NCBI GenBank assembly: GCA_022559845.1
Contig: CM040120.1
Location: forward strand, 164,282,334 to 164,346,333
Reading direction: 5' to 3'
Source of the DNA: Amorphophallus konjac
Taxonomy: Eukaryota; Streptophyta; Magnoliopsida; Alismatales; Araceae
Length of the DNA stretch: 64,000 bases
How positions within the stretch are numbered: position 1 is the first letter of the stretch; each line of letters starts with the position of its first letter. Of the stretch, positions 46,621 to 58,380 are shown piece by piece. The notes under the pieces were generated by a model. That model had not been told where the DNA came from, ran no database searches, and saw nothing but the letters and a program-made list of their open reading frames with translations. The translations under genes and the position numbers were made by a program.

Positions 46621-47239
46621 GCAAGGGGAGGCTGCTTGCCTTAAAAGACTCTCTCCTCGAAAACACGCCGAAGGGATTTCCCCTTTATGACTGGTCACCT
46701 CAAACTCCTCATTTTCGTCCCCAACGGGACACACGAGGCGGCTAAGCATTCAAGGCACGATCAAACGGAAAGACACCCTGGCAGACGCTCACCCAACCAT
46801 CATGCGAGATCTGCGCAGAAAGTATCGGTCCTTTCCAACTACAATGGATACGCTGATCAAATCATAGAGAGGATAGTGTGGAGCAAGTATGATTTTATTT
46901 ATTGTCTTACAAAAAGTGGAAGTCCTTTTTTGAAAAAAGAAAGAGACAAACAAAGAAGGAGGCAAAACAGGACGATACATCAGGCCTAGGGCCTGTGGAC
47001 ACCAAAAATTGCACGCACAGATATCCAGCTCAGCCCAGCATTAACAACGGCATCGAGTGAAGAAGCCCCGGAGGGGCTGGTCATCCGGACTCCCCAAATA
47101 TGCACACTGCCGTGAAGCCGTCTCTGGAGTCACGATAGTGAATAGAAATCAACCACCAAGAGCCCCCACAATCCATGGGCCTTGAAGAAAATTAAATGGG
47201 CCACAACTCGTGCTCACAACGGGCTCAGAACTGCCCATT

Positions 47240-47620
47240 TTAGCCCTTCAGCGACACAGCCTTTTGGCCCTTCAGCGGTACACCCCTGGGCCTTCAGCGG
47301 CACAACCTTTTGGCCCTCCAGCGGTACACCCCTGGGCCTTCAGCGGCACAGCCTTTTGGCCCTTCAGCGGTACACCCCTGGGCCTTCAGCGGCACGCCCT
47401 TGTGCCCTTTCAACGGCACACCCTGCAAGCCTTCAACGGCACACTATTTCAAGCCTTCAACGGCACACTATTTCAGGCCTTCAACGGCATACTATTTCTG
47501 GCCTTCAGCGGCACGCCCATTTGGGGCTTCAGCGGCATGCCCATTTGGGGCTTCAGCGGCACGCCTTTTTGGCCCTCCTGCGGCACACTTATTGAGCCCG
47601 CCAGCGGCACAGTGTGAAGG
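47240..47620 (+). repeat. 23-24-bp CGGCAC minisatellite, patch 1
   Basis: Roughly 16 copies of a unit like GGCCCTTCAGCGGCACACCC, with longer doublets of about 46 bases (CTTTTGGCC alternating with CCCTGGGCC). It is open in all plus frames, so the ORFs here are not evidence of genes. Confidence 0.85.
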
Positions 47621-47815
47621 CGTTTCAATGCCTGAACGACGTGACGCCCATGCCCTACGTATCCTTGGCGCGCAGTGAGCTGTCCGAGGTGTCAACCAGA
47701 GGTTAGGCCACGTAGGCTACTCCCCTGACGTCCAGGACGGGGGAAGTCAAACCCCATCATGACTAGCCGCTTCCCGCCTCCGACTGCCGTGCTCGAGGGC
47801 TCCCGCTGCTGGGAG

Positions 47816-47823
47816 TATAAACC
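47816..47823 (+). promoter_or_regulatory. TATA-like box in the H LTR candidate
   Basis: TATAAACC follows a GC-rich segment and precedes a GA-rich leader-like tract (47838-48005). It resembles an LTR core promoter in the plus orientation. Confidence 0.4.
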
Positions 47824-48589
47824 ACTCCCATTCCGGCGAAGAGAAGAGGGACAGACAGACTGGGAGAAGAGGTAGGAGGAGAAGAGACGAATAGAAAAAG
47901 TCACCTACGAGAAGAAGGAGAAGAGAGAAGAGAAAGGGCGAGGGCTCCGGCGTGGAGTCTTCTGACAACCACCAGGCAAACAAAAGAAAGAGAGAGAGAG
48001 AGAGGCTTCATGTAATGGGGAAGTGGGGAAGAGCAGGGAGTAGTCACCCTTGTTCGGCCGCAACACTCCCCCCATTTCTTTCTTTTTTTATTTTCATGAT
48101 CTCCTCCCCTCCCCTGTCCGTAGTGTCAGCACGAATGTGCTTTGCAATGTATGTGGTTGGCCGTGGTCGTTCCTCTTCGTGAATAAAAATCACCCTTCTT
48201 GGGTTTCTTGTTGCTTCCGTTGGTTTGTGCCAGTGTGCATGGTATGTTGTTCACTTTCTCTCCTTCTTCGGTGTCTTGGAGTCTCCATGTCAGTATCGTT
48301 CCCCCGCACGATCCATGGCCTTACGCTTAGTCTTCGGCCCAAGGGAGTTTATCCTTCTGTTCTCTCGGGGCTTCGTGAGCTCGATGCCCTCCTTCCTGGC
48401 CTCCAACCTCAGCCGTTTACCTAGAGGGAGAGGCCTCCCTCTTCTTCCCTTGAACATCCTGCCACTGACGCCCTCCTTGGCCTTCCCCTTTTCTTCAATC
48501 CCCAGCCCACCTGGCAAACCCTCAGTCTTCATCCTTTCGCCCACCCTCCCTAGCTTCCAGCCGTGCATCCTGGCTAAGCCCCTCGCTGA

Positions 48590-48775
48590 TACACCTTCAA
48601 TGGCCTTCGCCGGCAAGCTTCATTTGGCCCTCAGGGGCACACCTTCAGCAGCTCTTCGCCGGCACGCTTCATTTGGCCCTCAACGGCACGCCTTCAGCAG
48701 CCCTTCGCCGGCACACTTCATTTGGCCCTCAGCGGCACACTTCATTTGGCCGGCGACCCTTCTAGCTCCCTGCCC
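48590..48775 (+). repeat. CGGCAC minisatellite, patch 2
   Basis: Copies of CCGGCACGCTTCATTTGGCC and AGCGGCACACCTTCAGCAGC forms, the same family as 47240-47620, separated from it by about 950 bases of CT-rich non-coding sequence. Confidence 0.8.
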
Positions 48776-49185
48776 GGCACACCCTCCAATCCTCTTCTCT
48801 TGCCCGGTGCACCCCCAGCCAGTCCCAGACGAGTCCCCCATCCGTCGTTTCTTCCGGGTTTCCCGAAGTTTTATTAAAGGTGTTGCCGGGTTCCGCCACT
48901 CTATGTGGGCGCGTTCCCTTTATCTCCCTTACGCTCGGGTCAAGGGGAGATACTGCCGAATTTTCGTTAGAAATAATAACACATTGAAAAGATAAAAGGA
49001 TGCAACAAACAAATGGGATAATAAATACACACCAAAAGATATCAAAAGACAACAAAACCATCAAACGAATAGAACAACAACAGATTGCAAGAAGAAGGAG
49101 AAAAGATTTGTATAAGACTACGTAAAACTCAAAGAAAAGAAGAAAAGAAAAGCCTTAAAAACAAGTAACAGAGGAGTGGACCTTC

Positions 49186-49436
49186 ATCGGCACGTCCGTT
49201 CCAACCTTCGCCGGTACGCCCTATCAGCCCTCCAGCGGCACACCCTATCATCCCTCCAGCGGCACACCCTATCATCCCTTCAACGGCACACCTTCTTGGC
49301 TCCTCACCGGAACACTCCTCCACTGTCTCATTCTTCTCCTCATCGGTACACCCTATCAGCCCTCCAACGGCACACCCTATCAACCCTTCAACGACACACC
49401 TTCTCGGCCCTTCAGTGGCACACTCTTCTCACTCTC
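49186..49436 (+). repeat. CGGCAC minisatellite, patch 3
   Basis: About ten copies of CCCTCCAGCGGCACACCCTA-type units, period about 24, with local homogenised runs (CTATCATC repeated). It ends where the 22-bp array begins; the family returns at 50508. Confidence 0.85.
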
Positions 49437-49449
49437 CGAAGTGGAACCC

Positions 49450-50510
49450 AATGTACAGACGTTAAGGGACAATGTATAGACTTTGAGCTGCAATGTATAG
49501 ACTTTGAGCTGCAGCCAATGAACAATGTATAGACTTTGAGTTGGCCAACGTACAGATTTTGGGCTGGCCAATGTACAGACTTTGAACTGCAGCCAAGGGA
49601 CAATGTATAGACTTTGAGTTGAACAATGTATAGACTTTGAGTTGGCCGACGTACAGACTTTGAGCTGGCCAACGTATAGACTTTGGGCTGGACAATGTAC
49701 AGACTTTGGGCTGGCCAATGTATAGACTTTGAGCTGCAATGTATAGACTTTGAGCTGCAGCCAATGAACAATGTATAGACTTTGAGTTGGCCAACGTATA
49801 GACTTTGGGCTGGCCAATGTACAGACTTTGAACTGCAGTCAAGAGACAATGTATAGACTTTGAGCTACAATGTATAGACTTTGAGCTGCAGCCAATGAAC
49901 AATGTATAGACTTTGAGTTGGCCAACGTACAGACTTTCGGCTGGCCAATGTATAGACTTTGAACTGCAGCCGAGGGACAATGTATAGACTTTGAGCTGCA
50001 GCCAATGAACAATGTATAGACTTTGAGTTGGCCAACGTACAGACTTTGGGCTGGCCAGTGTACAGACTTTGAATTGCAGCCAAGGGACAATGTATAGACT
50101 TTGAGCTGAACAATGTATAGACTTTGAGTTGGCCAACGTACAGACTTTGGGCTGGCCAATGTACAGACTTTGAACTGTAACCAAGGGACAATGTATAGAC
50201 TTTGAGCTGCAATGGATAGACTTTGAGCTGCAGCCAATGAACAATGTATAGACTTTGAGTTGGCCAACGTACAGACTTTGGGCTGGCCAATGTACAGACT
50301 TTGAGCTGAACAATGTATAGACTTTGAGCTACAATGTATAGACTTTGAGCTGGCCAATGTACAGACTTTGAGCTGATGAATGCAGCCAATGTATAGACTC
50401 TGAGCAGCCAATGTATAGACTCTGAGCTGATGAATACAGCCAACGTATAGACGTTGGGCTGATGAATGTACAGGCTTTATGTCGCAGCGACCGGCCAATG
50501 CGTAGACTTC
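49450..50510 (-). repeat. 22-23-bp satellite array with higher-order structure
   Basis: About 45 copies of CAATGTATAGACTTTGAGCTG and variants (GTACAGACTTTGGGCTGGC, AACTGCAGCCAAGGGA). Variants recur in a fixed order, giving a higher-order unit of about 120 bases (see the motif AATGAACAATGTATAGAC at about 49516, 49765, 49886, 50006 and 50238). All three minus-strand frames stay open for long stretches, up to 283 codons, reading SLYIxQxKVxTL-like repeats. I read this as a satellite inside an LTR rather than a gene. Confidence 0.88.
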
Positions 50511-50615
50511 AGCCCTTCAGCGGCACCCTCCTTAAGTCCTTCAACGGTACACATCTCCAGTCCTTCGCCGGCACACTTTCTGCCCACCTTTCTTCAGCGG
50601 TACATCCCCCTTTAG
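50508..50615 (+). repeat. CGGCAC minisatellite, patch 4
   Basis: Five degenerate copies (CTTCAGCGGCACCCTCC, CTTCGCCGGCACAC, CTTCAGCGGTACATCC) directly after the 22-bp array. The array thus appears to have expanded inside the CGGCAC patch. Confidence 0.75.
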
Positions 50616-51099
50616 CCCTTTTTTTAACCCGCCAAGGGACAACTCTCCCCCCAAACAAAAAAATACATGTATATATGTACATACCGGTATATAACGGTAG
50701 TACTGACAAGCTAATAAAAATCATGGTGAATAGATAAACCTGAACATATTCATATATATAAAAAATGATGAATGAAATAAGTGACAATAATAATAATAAT
50801 AATAAAAAGGGTAATAATGATAATGAGCAAGATGAGGGAAATCACCCGGAACAGATACGGAAAGAGGAATAAGCAACGGAATAACAAGAACAACAATGAT
50901 AAAACAATATAAGGTATTAATAATTCCACATTGCAGCCCCCTCTCTCCGTGACTCGACGCAGAAGGAACAATAATGCCGCCCTCCCAGGCCGGGCCCGAG
51001 TCTTGGGAATTATCCTGACGTGGCCAGGCCCTGACCTAGTCTTGGGCTGACATTCCAATCAGATCGGATTCGTTTCTCGCCCCAGATCCCTTCCGAGCC

Positions 51100-53090
51100 A
51101 TCATTGAAATTGCCGTGCGTTCGGCAAACATTTGAACGGGTTCACCTCGATTTTTGTCGCGTTTCTATTATGGGCCTGTGTCTGAATATGAAAAGACCCG
51201 TGAGCAACCAACATGGCCGACGGCTCCTACCCCGACGTGGTCGTGACCCAGTATTGCTCCGGGCCGATAGCTCGTCAAATCGGATTCACTCTATCGGGAT
51301 TCGTTCCCGCCCTTTCATTGAAATTGCCGTAAACTCGGCATACATTTGTACGGGGTCATTCCTATCCACTTTGCACCTTCAATATGGACCCTTGTCCGAA
51401 TATCAAGTGGTCCGCAAGTGACCGACAGAAATCTGAATAGAACGAGATGGCTCCTGTCATCCCTGGACCCTATATACGGGAATATCAATAAGGCCTTTGT
51501 GGGCTGTGCTTGGACCTCGGGTCCATCCCGATTATGGTCATTGTCTGACCCACACCCTCGACCTATAGCTCGCTTCCTTCGAACATGTTTTGGTTTTAGA
51601 ATCTAGTCCTGGGACTCTTCCCCGTTGCCCTCCGGCACCAGGAACATTAATGATGCCCACGCAAGCCCCGTTTGGACCGCGGGAGTCGCCCCCGGTATGG
51701 TCCCGACTCGATCTCGCACCGGGCCAATAAATTCGCTAGTTTCCTACTACACTAATCAAGATTCAACCGAATGTTTTCAGTGTCTCGGAATAATGTATTT
51801 GTGGTATCACATCATACATATGTTCCAAGTCCTCCTACGACGATTATGATACTCTCAAGCCGGACACCCGTCCGAATATTAAACGGTCTCCCGAATGACC
51901 GACACGTTTCGAACGTCCGCTTCCCTAGACACAGGGCTTTTCAGCCGATTCAAGGGATATTCCCTCGTTGCCCCTTGGCACCGGAAATATTAATGACGCT
52001 CATGTGAGCCAGACTTCGACCTTGACGCTCATGTTCCCGCCCTTTCATCGAAATTGCTGTAAACTCGGCATACATTTGTACGGGGTCGTTCCTATCCACG
52101 TAGCACCTTCAATATGGACCCTTGTCCGAATATCAAGTGGTTCGGAAGTGACCGACAGAAATCTGAATAGAACGAGATGGCTCCTGTCATCCCTGGACCC
52201 TATATACGGGAATATCAATAAGGCCTTTGTGGGCTGTGCTTGGACCTCGGGTCCGTCCCGATTATGGTGTCTGACCCACACCCTCGGCCTATAGCTCGCT
52301 TCCTTCGAACATGTTTTGGTTTTGGAATCTAGTCCCGGGACTCTTCCCCGTTGCCCTCCGGCACCAGGAACATTAATGATGCCCACGCAAGCCCCGTTTG
52401 GACAGCGGGAGGCGCCCCCGGTATGGTCCCGACTCGATCTCGCACCGGGCCAATAAATTCGCTAGTTTCCTGCTACACTAATCGAGATTCAACCGAATGT
52501 TTTCAGTGTCTCGGAATAATATATTTGCGGTATCACATCATACATATGTTCCAGGTCCTCCTGCGACGATTATGATACTCTCAAGCTGGACATCCGTCCG
52601 AATATTAAACGGTCTCCCGAATGACCGACACGTTTCGAACGTCCGCTTCCCTAGACACAGGGCTTTTCAACCGATTCAAGGGATATTCCCTCGTTGCCCC
52701 TTGGCACCGAAAATATTAATGACGCTCATGTGAGCCAGACTTCGACCTTGGGGGGCTCACCGCAGTATGGTCGCAGCTTGATCTTGCACCGGGCCAACAT
52801 ACTTATTGGTTTCTAACCGCTCTAACCGAGATTTAGCCGAACGTTTTCCGTTCTTCTGAATAATAAATTTGCCGTATCCCGGCATACATATGCTCCGGTT
52901 TTCCCATGACGATCGTGCTTTTCTCAAGCCGGACGTTCGTCCGAACATTAAATGGTCAATACACGACCGACATGACCGCGAATGGTTTTCTTCTCGCCCT
53001 CGCGTGAGGATTTCAATACCTCGTAATAAACCTTTCATGCAATTAATTTCTTGGCCATGAGGCCCTGAATCCCGGCGATTAATCAAGGGT
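51100..53090 (+). repeat. ~730-bp tandem duplication built of older diverged repeats
   Basis: TTCCCGCCCTTTCATTGAAA at 51304 recurs at 52034, and the match continues to about 52750: a 730-bp direct duplication with few differences. Inside each copy, motifs such as CCGAATAT.AA.YGGT, GAAATTGCCGTA.ACTCGGCA and CGTTGCCC...GGCACC recur in diverged form, also at 51107-51260 and 52766-53060. The region is therefore an old, irregular repeat array with one recent duplication. ORFs duplicated between copies are by-products. Confidence 0.8.
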
Positions 53091-53337
53091 GTTCCCTCGT
53101 ATGGGGGATGTAAATGACGCTACGACCTTTATGGCGCGGCGGGTTTTGGTCCCGACATGAACCACAGAATCTTCTGACCGAGTCAGATCGAGCGCACCAT
53201 GGGCTCTTCGGAGCCCGAACAAATTGTCACTTTGTGACTGGCACGCCCACGCACTTAATAGACGAATCAACCATTCCCGAATAGACGAGCGTAATAGACG
53301 AGCGTAATAAACGATCGAAAAGTGCGTCCACAAGTCT

Positions 53338-53356
53338 GGCACGCCCGGTGGGACCA
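53338..53356 (+). promoter_or_regulatory. Primer-site-like sequence after the H LTR candidate
   Basis: TGGCACGCCCGGTGGGACC begins four bases after the GTCCACA end. Sequences starting TGGC and matching a tRNA 3' end are expected here. I cannot name the tRNA with certainty. Confidence 0.45.
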
Positions 53357-54180
53357 AACCACCCTTCATCTCTTCGCCGGGATTCAGGGCCTCATAGCCC
53401 CCTAATAAACGATGTTTGCCTGCTTTGATGAATTGCAGGTGCTGTCTCCGCCAGTCCTATAAAAAAAGAGAGAAGCCAGACTCGGTGCAGCTGCCTTCGT
53501 GGCCTCGAGGACGCTGCTTCGAAGCATATGCGGCTTCCAGGAATCATGGGGGCTATTATAAAAAGGGGAATAGAAGAGAAGAGAAGAGAAGGGAGGGGAA
53601 ATTAAACCCTCCCCTTTTCCTCAAGAAGAAAGGGAAGAAAAGAAGAAAATAAGAAAATAAGAAGAGAAGAAAAGGAGAAACGAAGAAAAGAAGAAAAAGA
53701 GAAAAGAAAGAAGCAAAAAAAAGAAGAGAAAGAGTCGGCGAGAGAGGGCTACACGGCCACGCCCGTCGAGACCCGTGCTGAATTAAGATTACCATTGTGG
53801 GGTTGATGCGGTGGAGCGAACCACTCATCCCCTCCCTGAGGGGATGAGCGCTCTCCTACACCTCCACCCTCGTCAATCATACAAAAGGGGGGAGAAATAA
53901 AGAAGAAAGGTAGAAAATTTGGCCAGCATCGCCGACTGAAAGAGCAAGAAGAAACCTGGCATCCCGCCCGACTCTAGGAGGTCCCGAGTCCGCGGTGCAA
54001 TGACCCCGCTCGTTCCTCCTTCCTGCTGCCTCCATCCGGCACAAAACGGCCCCGAGTGGTTGTTAAAAGACCCAGCGAGCCATAATTGTAGCTTGGTGAA
54101 TGGTTGCCCGCTGTGGGGAATGCTTTACAGCGATGAGGCCAAGCATGGCCACCACTCCCGAAGAGAGCATGCACATACCC
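53357..54180. other. Leader-like non-coding stretch with a purine tract
   Basis: No gene is supported. 53560-53735 is nearly pure purine on the plus strand (GAAGAGAAG-type repeats) apart from one CT-rich patch around 53607-53622. The rest (53736-54180) is ordinary-complexity sequence with no recognised product. If H is real, this is its leader between primer site and gag. Confidence 0.5.
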
Positions 54181-56059
54181 CACCATGGAGGATGAGAAGA
54201 AGATATATACCCTGCTACGGGGGCATAGGAGGCAAAAAAGAAATACACCCCATTTTCAGGGGCACATGAAGAGAATCCGCCCCGACCGAGGGGCACACAA
54301 AGCAAAAGCTACACCCCGGCTTCGGGGCATTTGAAGGAGAATCCGCCCCGACCTGGGGACGTAAGAAGAAATAGAGTTGCACCCCGACTTAGGGGCATTT
54401 AAAGGGGAAATACACCCCGATATGGGGGCACCTGAAGCAAAAGACATACCCCGCCATGGGGGCATAAGAGGAAAAGAATTCACCACGGCCTGAGGACACA
54501 CAAAAATAGAAACTCACTCTGGCTTAGGGGTATATGAAGAAGGAACATACCCTGGCCTGGGGGCATAAGAAACAAAAGCACACCCCATGCTAGGGGCATA
54601 TGGAGAGGAATGCACCTCGCCCTGAGGGGCGCAAAAAGTATAAGAACACACCCTGGCTTAGGGGTATTTGAAGAAGAAACATACCCCGCCAGGGGGCACA
54701 GAAGTCATGAAGAATACGCCCCGGCTTAAGGGCATTTGAAGAAGTCACATCCCGCCTCGGGAGAATGAGAAGCAGCAAGAATACACCCCGGCCTAGGAGT
54801 ATTTGAAGAAGAAATATACCCCGCCTAGGGGCATAGAAGCCGTAAAGAATACGCCTCGGCTTAGGGGCATTTGAAGAAGCTACATCCTGCCTTGGGAGTA
54901 TAAGAAGAAAAGAGTCCACCCCATCTTAGGGGTATTTGAATAAGAAACACACCCCGCTATGGGGGCATAGAAGCCATAAAGAATAAGCCCCGGCTTAGGG
55001 GTATTTGAAGAAGAAGGATACCCCGTCTCGGGGGACATTGCAAGCAGCGATACACCCTGCTAGGGGGCACAACAAGCAACAAAGATACACCCCATTCCCA
55101 GGGGCACATGAAGAGAAATACACCCCTACTCCAAGGGCATATGAGACAAAACTATACCCCGATTTAGGGGCATTTGAAGCAAAGACTTCACCCCGCCTCA
55201 AGGGGGGGGGGCATAAGAAGCGAAAGATATACCCCACCCCGGGGGCACAAGAAGAAAACACACCCCACCATGGGGGCGTAAGAAGCCAAGAGATATACCC
55301 CGCCACAGGGCAACAGAGGCAAAATGCATTCCCCCTGGGGGCACGTAGAGCAACATACCCCTCGCCTCGACAGCATATGAGGACAAGAAGCTACATCCCG
55401 GCTCGGGAGCATAAGAAACAAAAGATATACCTCACGTCCGGGGCATATGAAGCCAAGAAACACACCCCCGTCTCGGGGGTATTTGAAGAAGAAGCATACC
55501 TCGCCTCAAGGGCCTAGAAGCTATAAAGAACACGCCCCGACTTAGGGGCATATGAAGAGAAGTCCACCCCGGCTTAGGGGTATTTGAAGAAGAAGCATGC
55601 CCCGCCAAGGGACATAGAAGCCATAAAGAATACGCTCCGGTTTAGGGGTACTTGAAGAAGCTACATCCCGCCTTGGGAGCATGAGAAGAAAAGAGAATCC
55701 ACCCCGGCTTAGGGACCTTTGAAGGAGCATACCCCAGGCTCGGAGTCCATGAAGCAACATGCACCCCCCCGAGGGGGACATCTAAAGCAGAACAAACAAC
55801 ATCCCCCGGCTTAGGGAAGCATATGAAGAGAGGAATACACCCAGATATGGGGGCACGTAAACAAAGAAGAAGAATTCACCCCGCCTCGGGTGCATAAAAA
55901 GCTAGAACTACACCCCACATCAAAAGCGGCAATACACTCCACTCTGGGGGCACTAGAAGCGGAATACACCCCGTGCCGGGGGCGTATGAAAAAAAAAAGG
56001 ATACCTCACCTTGGGGGCATCAAAAGCAGCAATACACCCCACCTTGGGAGCACAAGAAG
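54181..56059 (+). repeat. 33-50-bp CCCC/GGGG palindromic minisatellite, left part
   Basis: About 45 degenerate units of the form TACACCCCGNNNNNGGGGCATA followed by an A/G-rich linker such as GAAGAAGAAA. Spacing is mostly 33-36 bases, sometimes near 48. CCCC and GGGG in each unit are complementary, so every unit is a small imperfect hairpin with an A-rich spacer. ORFs on both strands simply reflect the repeat (period often 11 codons). The array is split by element I and resumes at 63670. Confidence 0.88.
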
Positions 56060-56064
56060 CAAAC

Positions 56065-58364
56065 TGATGTGACACCACCTTGGGGTGATAATCACATGAT
56101 CAAATGACCATTGGACCTAGCAAGCAACCAACGCACGAACCGGTGACTTTACTCGGGCGGACTCACCCGCTAAGCGCACTCTTGTGCCCGTAGGCAAACC
56201 GGTGATAGTGGTGAGGGTCCGGGACGGGCCCTTGCTGCTCCGGGGGTTGGCTAGCTTTGGATTGGACCTCTCAAGGGTCCTAGGATGCCCACTCTCGTAG
56301 GCGGCCAGCGCACCAAGGGCGTGGGTGTTAATGGCTCTCTCGCAACTCACTCGCGGTAGTCACTCAATCATAAGCAAATTCGGGTTCGGGCGCTCCACTT
56401 ACCACCGACGGCACTAAGATGCGATACTAATTAAGCAAAGGAATTTAAGCAAAGAGGAGTGTGCGGTGGCTCACCTGATCGGTGTGAAGACACCGATCCC
56501 GACCGGAGACGAGGGCGAGCGAGGAAGCGTGGGCTTACCCGCATGCCGCGCCGGAGAAGCTTCGACCTGAAATTTTAAATGACATGCACTACACCCCATG
56601 CAAGGGGGGGATCTTGGGGAAGGGAAACCAAAGAATACATCCAATTACTACCTCCACATAGGGAGGGGCCTTCAGTGGGCCAAGCGAGGAGGGGAGAAAG
56701 AGATGACAACACAAGAGAAGAAGTCGATGCCGAATCTGTCCAGTTCTGTGAGTGCTGATAGGGGATTGAAGAATTGACTGCTGCAACTGCTACCGAATTT
56801 TTTTGGGGATGAAACCACCTGGAAAATATTCGTAGGAGTCCGGGGAAGTCGTCCAAATTTTGTTAATTTCTTCTGTCGCCGATGCTGGTCTGGGTGGAGG
56901 CCCGAACAGGGAGGCAGAGTCTCGGACTGGCAGCTCCTGGTTTCTAACAGCAGGTTACAGAGGATGCCCCGACAGCTCATGAACTCGGAATCAAGCACCG
57001 TCAGAGTCGTTGGAACCGTGGATGAGTCCTCTATGCAGAAAAACTGACGGGGAAGCCAAAAAATGCCAGAGGTGACCAGGGGACTCTGAACAATGATGAC
57101 ATGTCGGTGCAGACTGTGGGTAGCAGACCCGCGTAGCTGAGGCAGGAAATTGATAACACTGGATCACGAACGCCGATCGAAGTTCCGCTTCTTGATTCTG
57201 AAAGTAGACAGGGCGAGGAAGAACTTTGCAGAAGAGTTTTTGAACTGATTCTTCTAAGGTTCGTCGTGGTGAAGCTTCTACTCCGGTTCTGGTACTCAGC
57301 AGGGGCAGCTCTGCGCAGTTGTGGGAGAACGGAGCTCCCGGGCAGCACACAGCTCGGATGAAGATGAAACCACTTCCGTTGCGAAGAAGACAGGATGATG
57401 CTTCCACGGATAGCTCTTGGGTCTTCAAAATCGCTGGGATGTGGTCGAAGTCACTGCTGCAAGTTGCTGGTCTTCTGCAGGTCTTCAACTGCGAACTAGG
57501 GCTGAGAGGTGATGGAGAGGAGCAAGGAAGAATGGTGGAGATGAGAGAGAGGGGGGGGGCGACCCTAACCAAAGGGGGAGGGGCTTGGGTGACCTAGGGC
57601 TGTGGAGGGAAGGAGAAACTTGAATTCAAATGGCCTAGGGAGGTGGAGTGGTGCTTGGGGTAGTGGGAAGGGTGCTTAGGAAAGTGGGAGGGGTAGTTGG
57701 GGGTTGGGAGGTGAGGTGAGGATTGGTGGAGGGGGTATTGGGAAGGGGTGGGGTATTGATGAGGGTTGTGGGGAAGAGAAGAGACTTTATTGGGTTAGGT
57801 GGGGAGTGGAGGTGGTTGGGAAGGGAGGAGAGAGAAAATTTTTGAAATTGGGTGTGGAGGAGAGAGAAAGGGGAGTGAAAAGGAGAGATTAAGAGAGGGA
57901 TGGGTGGGGAATCTCTCCCCTAGGGTCTCTCACCCAAAAAATGGAATCTCTCCACTAGATAAGAAGTGTAAACTCTCAAAATGGCAAGTTTTTCATTCAT
58001 TGATTCATTGATTGATTACAAATGGGGGAAATGGGGTCCTATATATAGGCAACCCACATTTTCACAAAAGACCCTGACATTTAACACACTAACAAATAAC
58101 CGAAGGAAGGGGGGCGCCCATGGGCCTAGCCTAAAGAAATAGCCCCAATAGCAAACTCATTAGCCTAATGAGACTCAAACTTAGGGAAATGACTCATTAA
58201 CCTAGGTACGATACTCAAATAAAAGGAAAATTACATGATTATGACTCAAAGAAAATATGAAAATTACATGACCCGACTTAGAGAAATATGACGGACACAA
58301 TGGAGCTATGCTAGCAAGCAATCGAAGTTGTAAAAAATATGAAGGGCGAGAGATGCCCCCATCA
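56065..58364 (-). mobile_element. Element I 3' LTR
   Basis: 2300 bp from TGATGTGACACC to CCCCCATCA. It contains a G-rich tract on the plus strand (57545-57900) and a palindromic CCTATATATAGG near 58038-58049. ORFs repeated in both LTRs are not genes. Confidence 0.9.
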
Positions 58365-58380
58365 CACCCCCAGGGTGCGA
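58365..58380 (-). promoter_or_regulatory. Element I polypurine tract
   Basis: The minus strand reads CGCACCCTGGGGGTG against the LTR, preceded by CTCGACGGAGTCGAGTTCTT. That is a variant of the pre-LTR motif of Tekay/Del and related elements. Confidence 0.6.

Larger units (their letters stand above)
45733..46993. mobile_element. Element G region after pol
   Basis: 1.26 kb with no plus-strand gene. Tat-lineage elements usually have a long, variable 3' region here, sometimes with an antisense accessory ORF. A minus-strand promoter-like segment is present (see 46555-46620). A purine-rich stretch at 46929-46979 (GAAAAAAGAAAGAGACAAAC) precedes the TGTGGAC that starts the next LTR candidate. Confidence 0.5.
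46994..53333 (+). mobile_element. Element H: very large LTR candidate (about 6.3 kb)
   Basis: It starts TGTGGACACC and ends GTCCACA, so the termini form a 7-base inverted repeat (TGTGGAC / GTCCACA). A TGGCACGCCCGGTGGGACC primer-like sequence follows at 53338. Inside are a TATA-like box (47816), four patches of a 23-24-bp CGGCAC repeat, a 22-bp repeat array (49450-50510), an AT-rich (TAA)n stretch (50640-51060) and a ~730-bp duplication (51304-52760). There is no convincing gene. With no second copy in the window, the LTR call rests on the ends and primer site only. Confidence 0.4.

Noticed and set aside
49412..50498. Minus-strand ORFs up to 283 codons in the 22-bp array
   Set aside because: Three overlapping frames are all open and each simply translates the satellite. 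There is no unique sequence and no preferred start, so a gene is not supported.
54181..56059. Protein-coding gene suggested by ORFs on both strands in the CCCC/GGGG array
   Set aside because: Frames change with unit length, the peptides only restate the repeat, and element I interrupts the array with a clean target duplication.
56575..57572. ORFs at 56575-57572 (repeated at 61833-62562) as a possible host gene
   Set aside because: They lie in the two LTRs of element I, no domain is visible, and the two copies differ by indels that break the frames.
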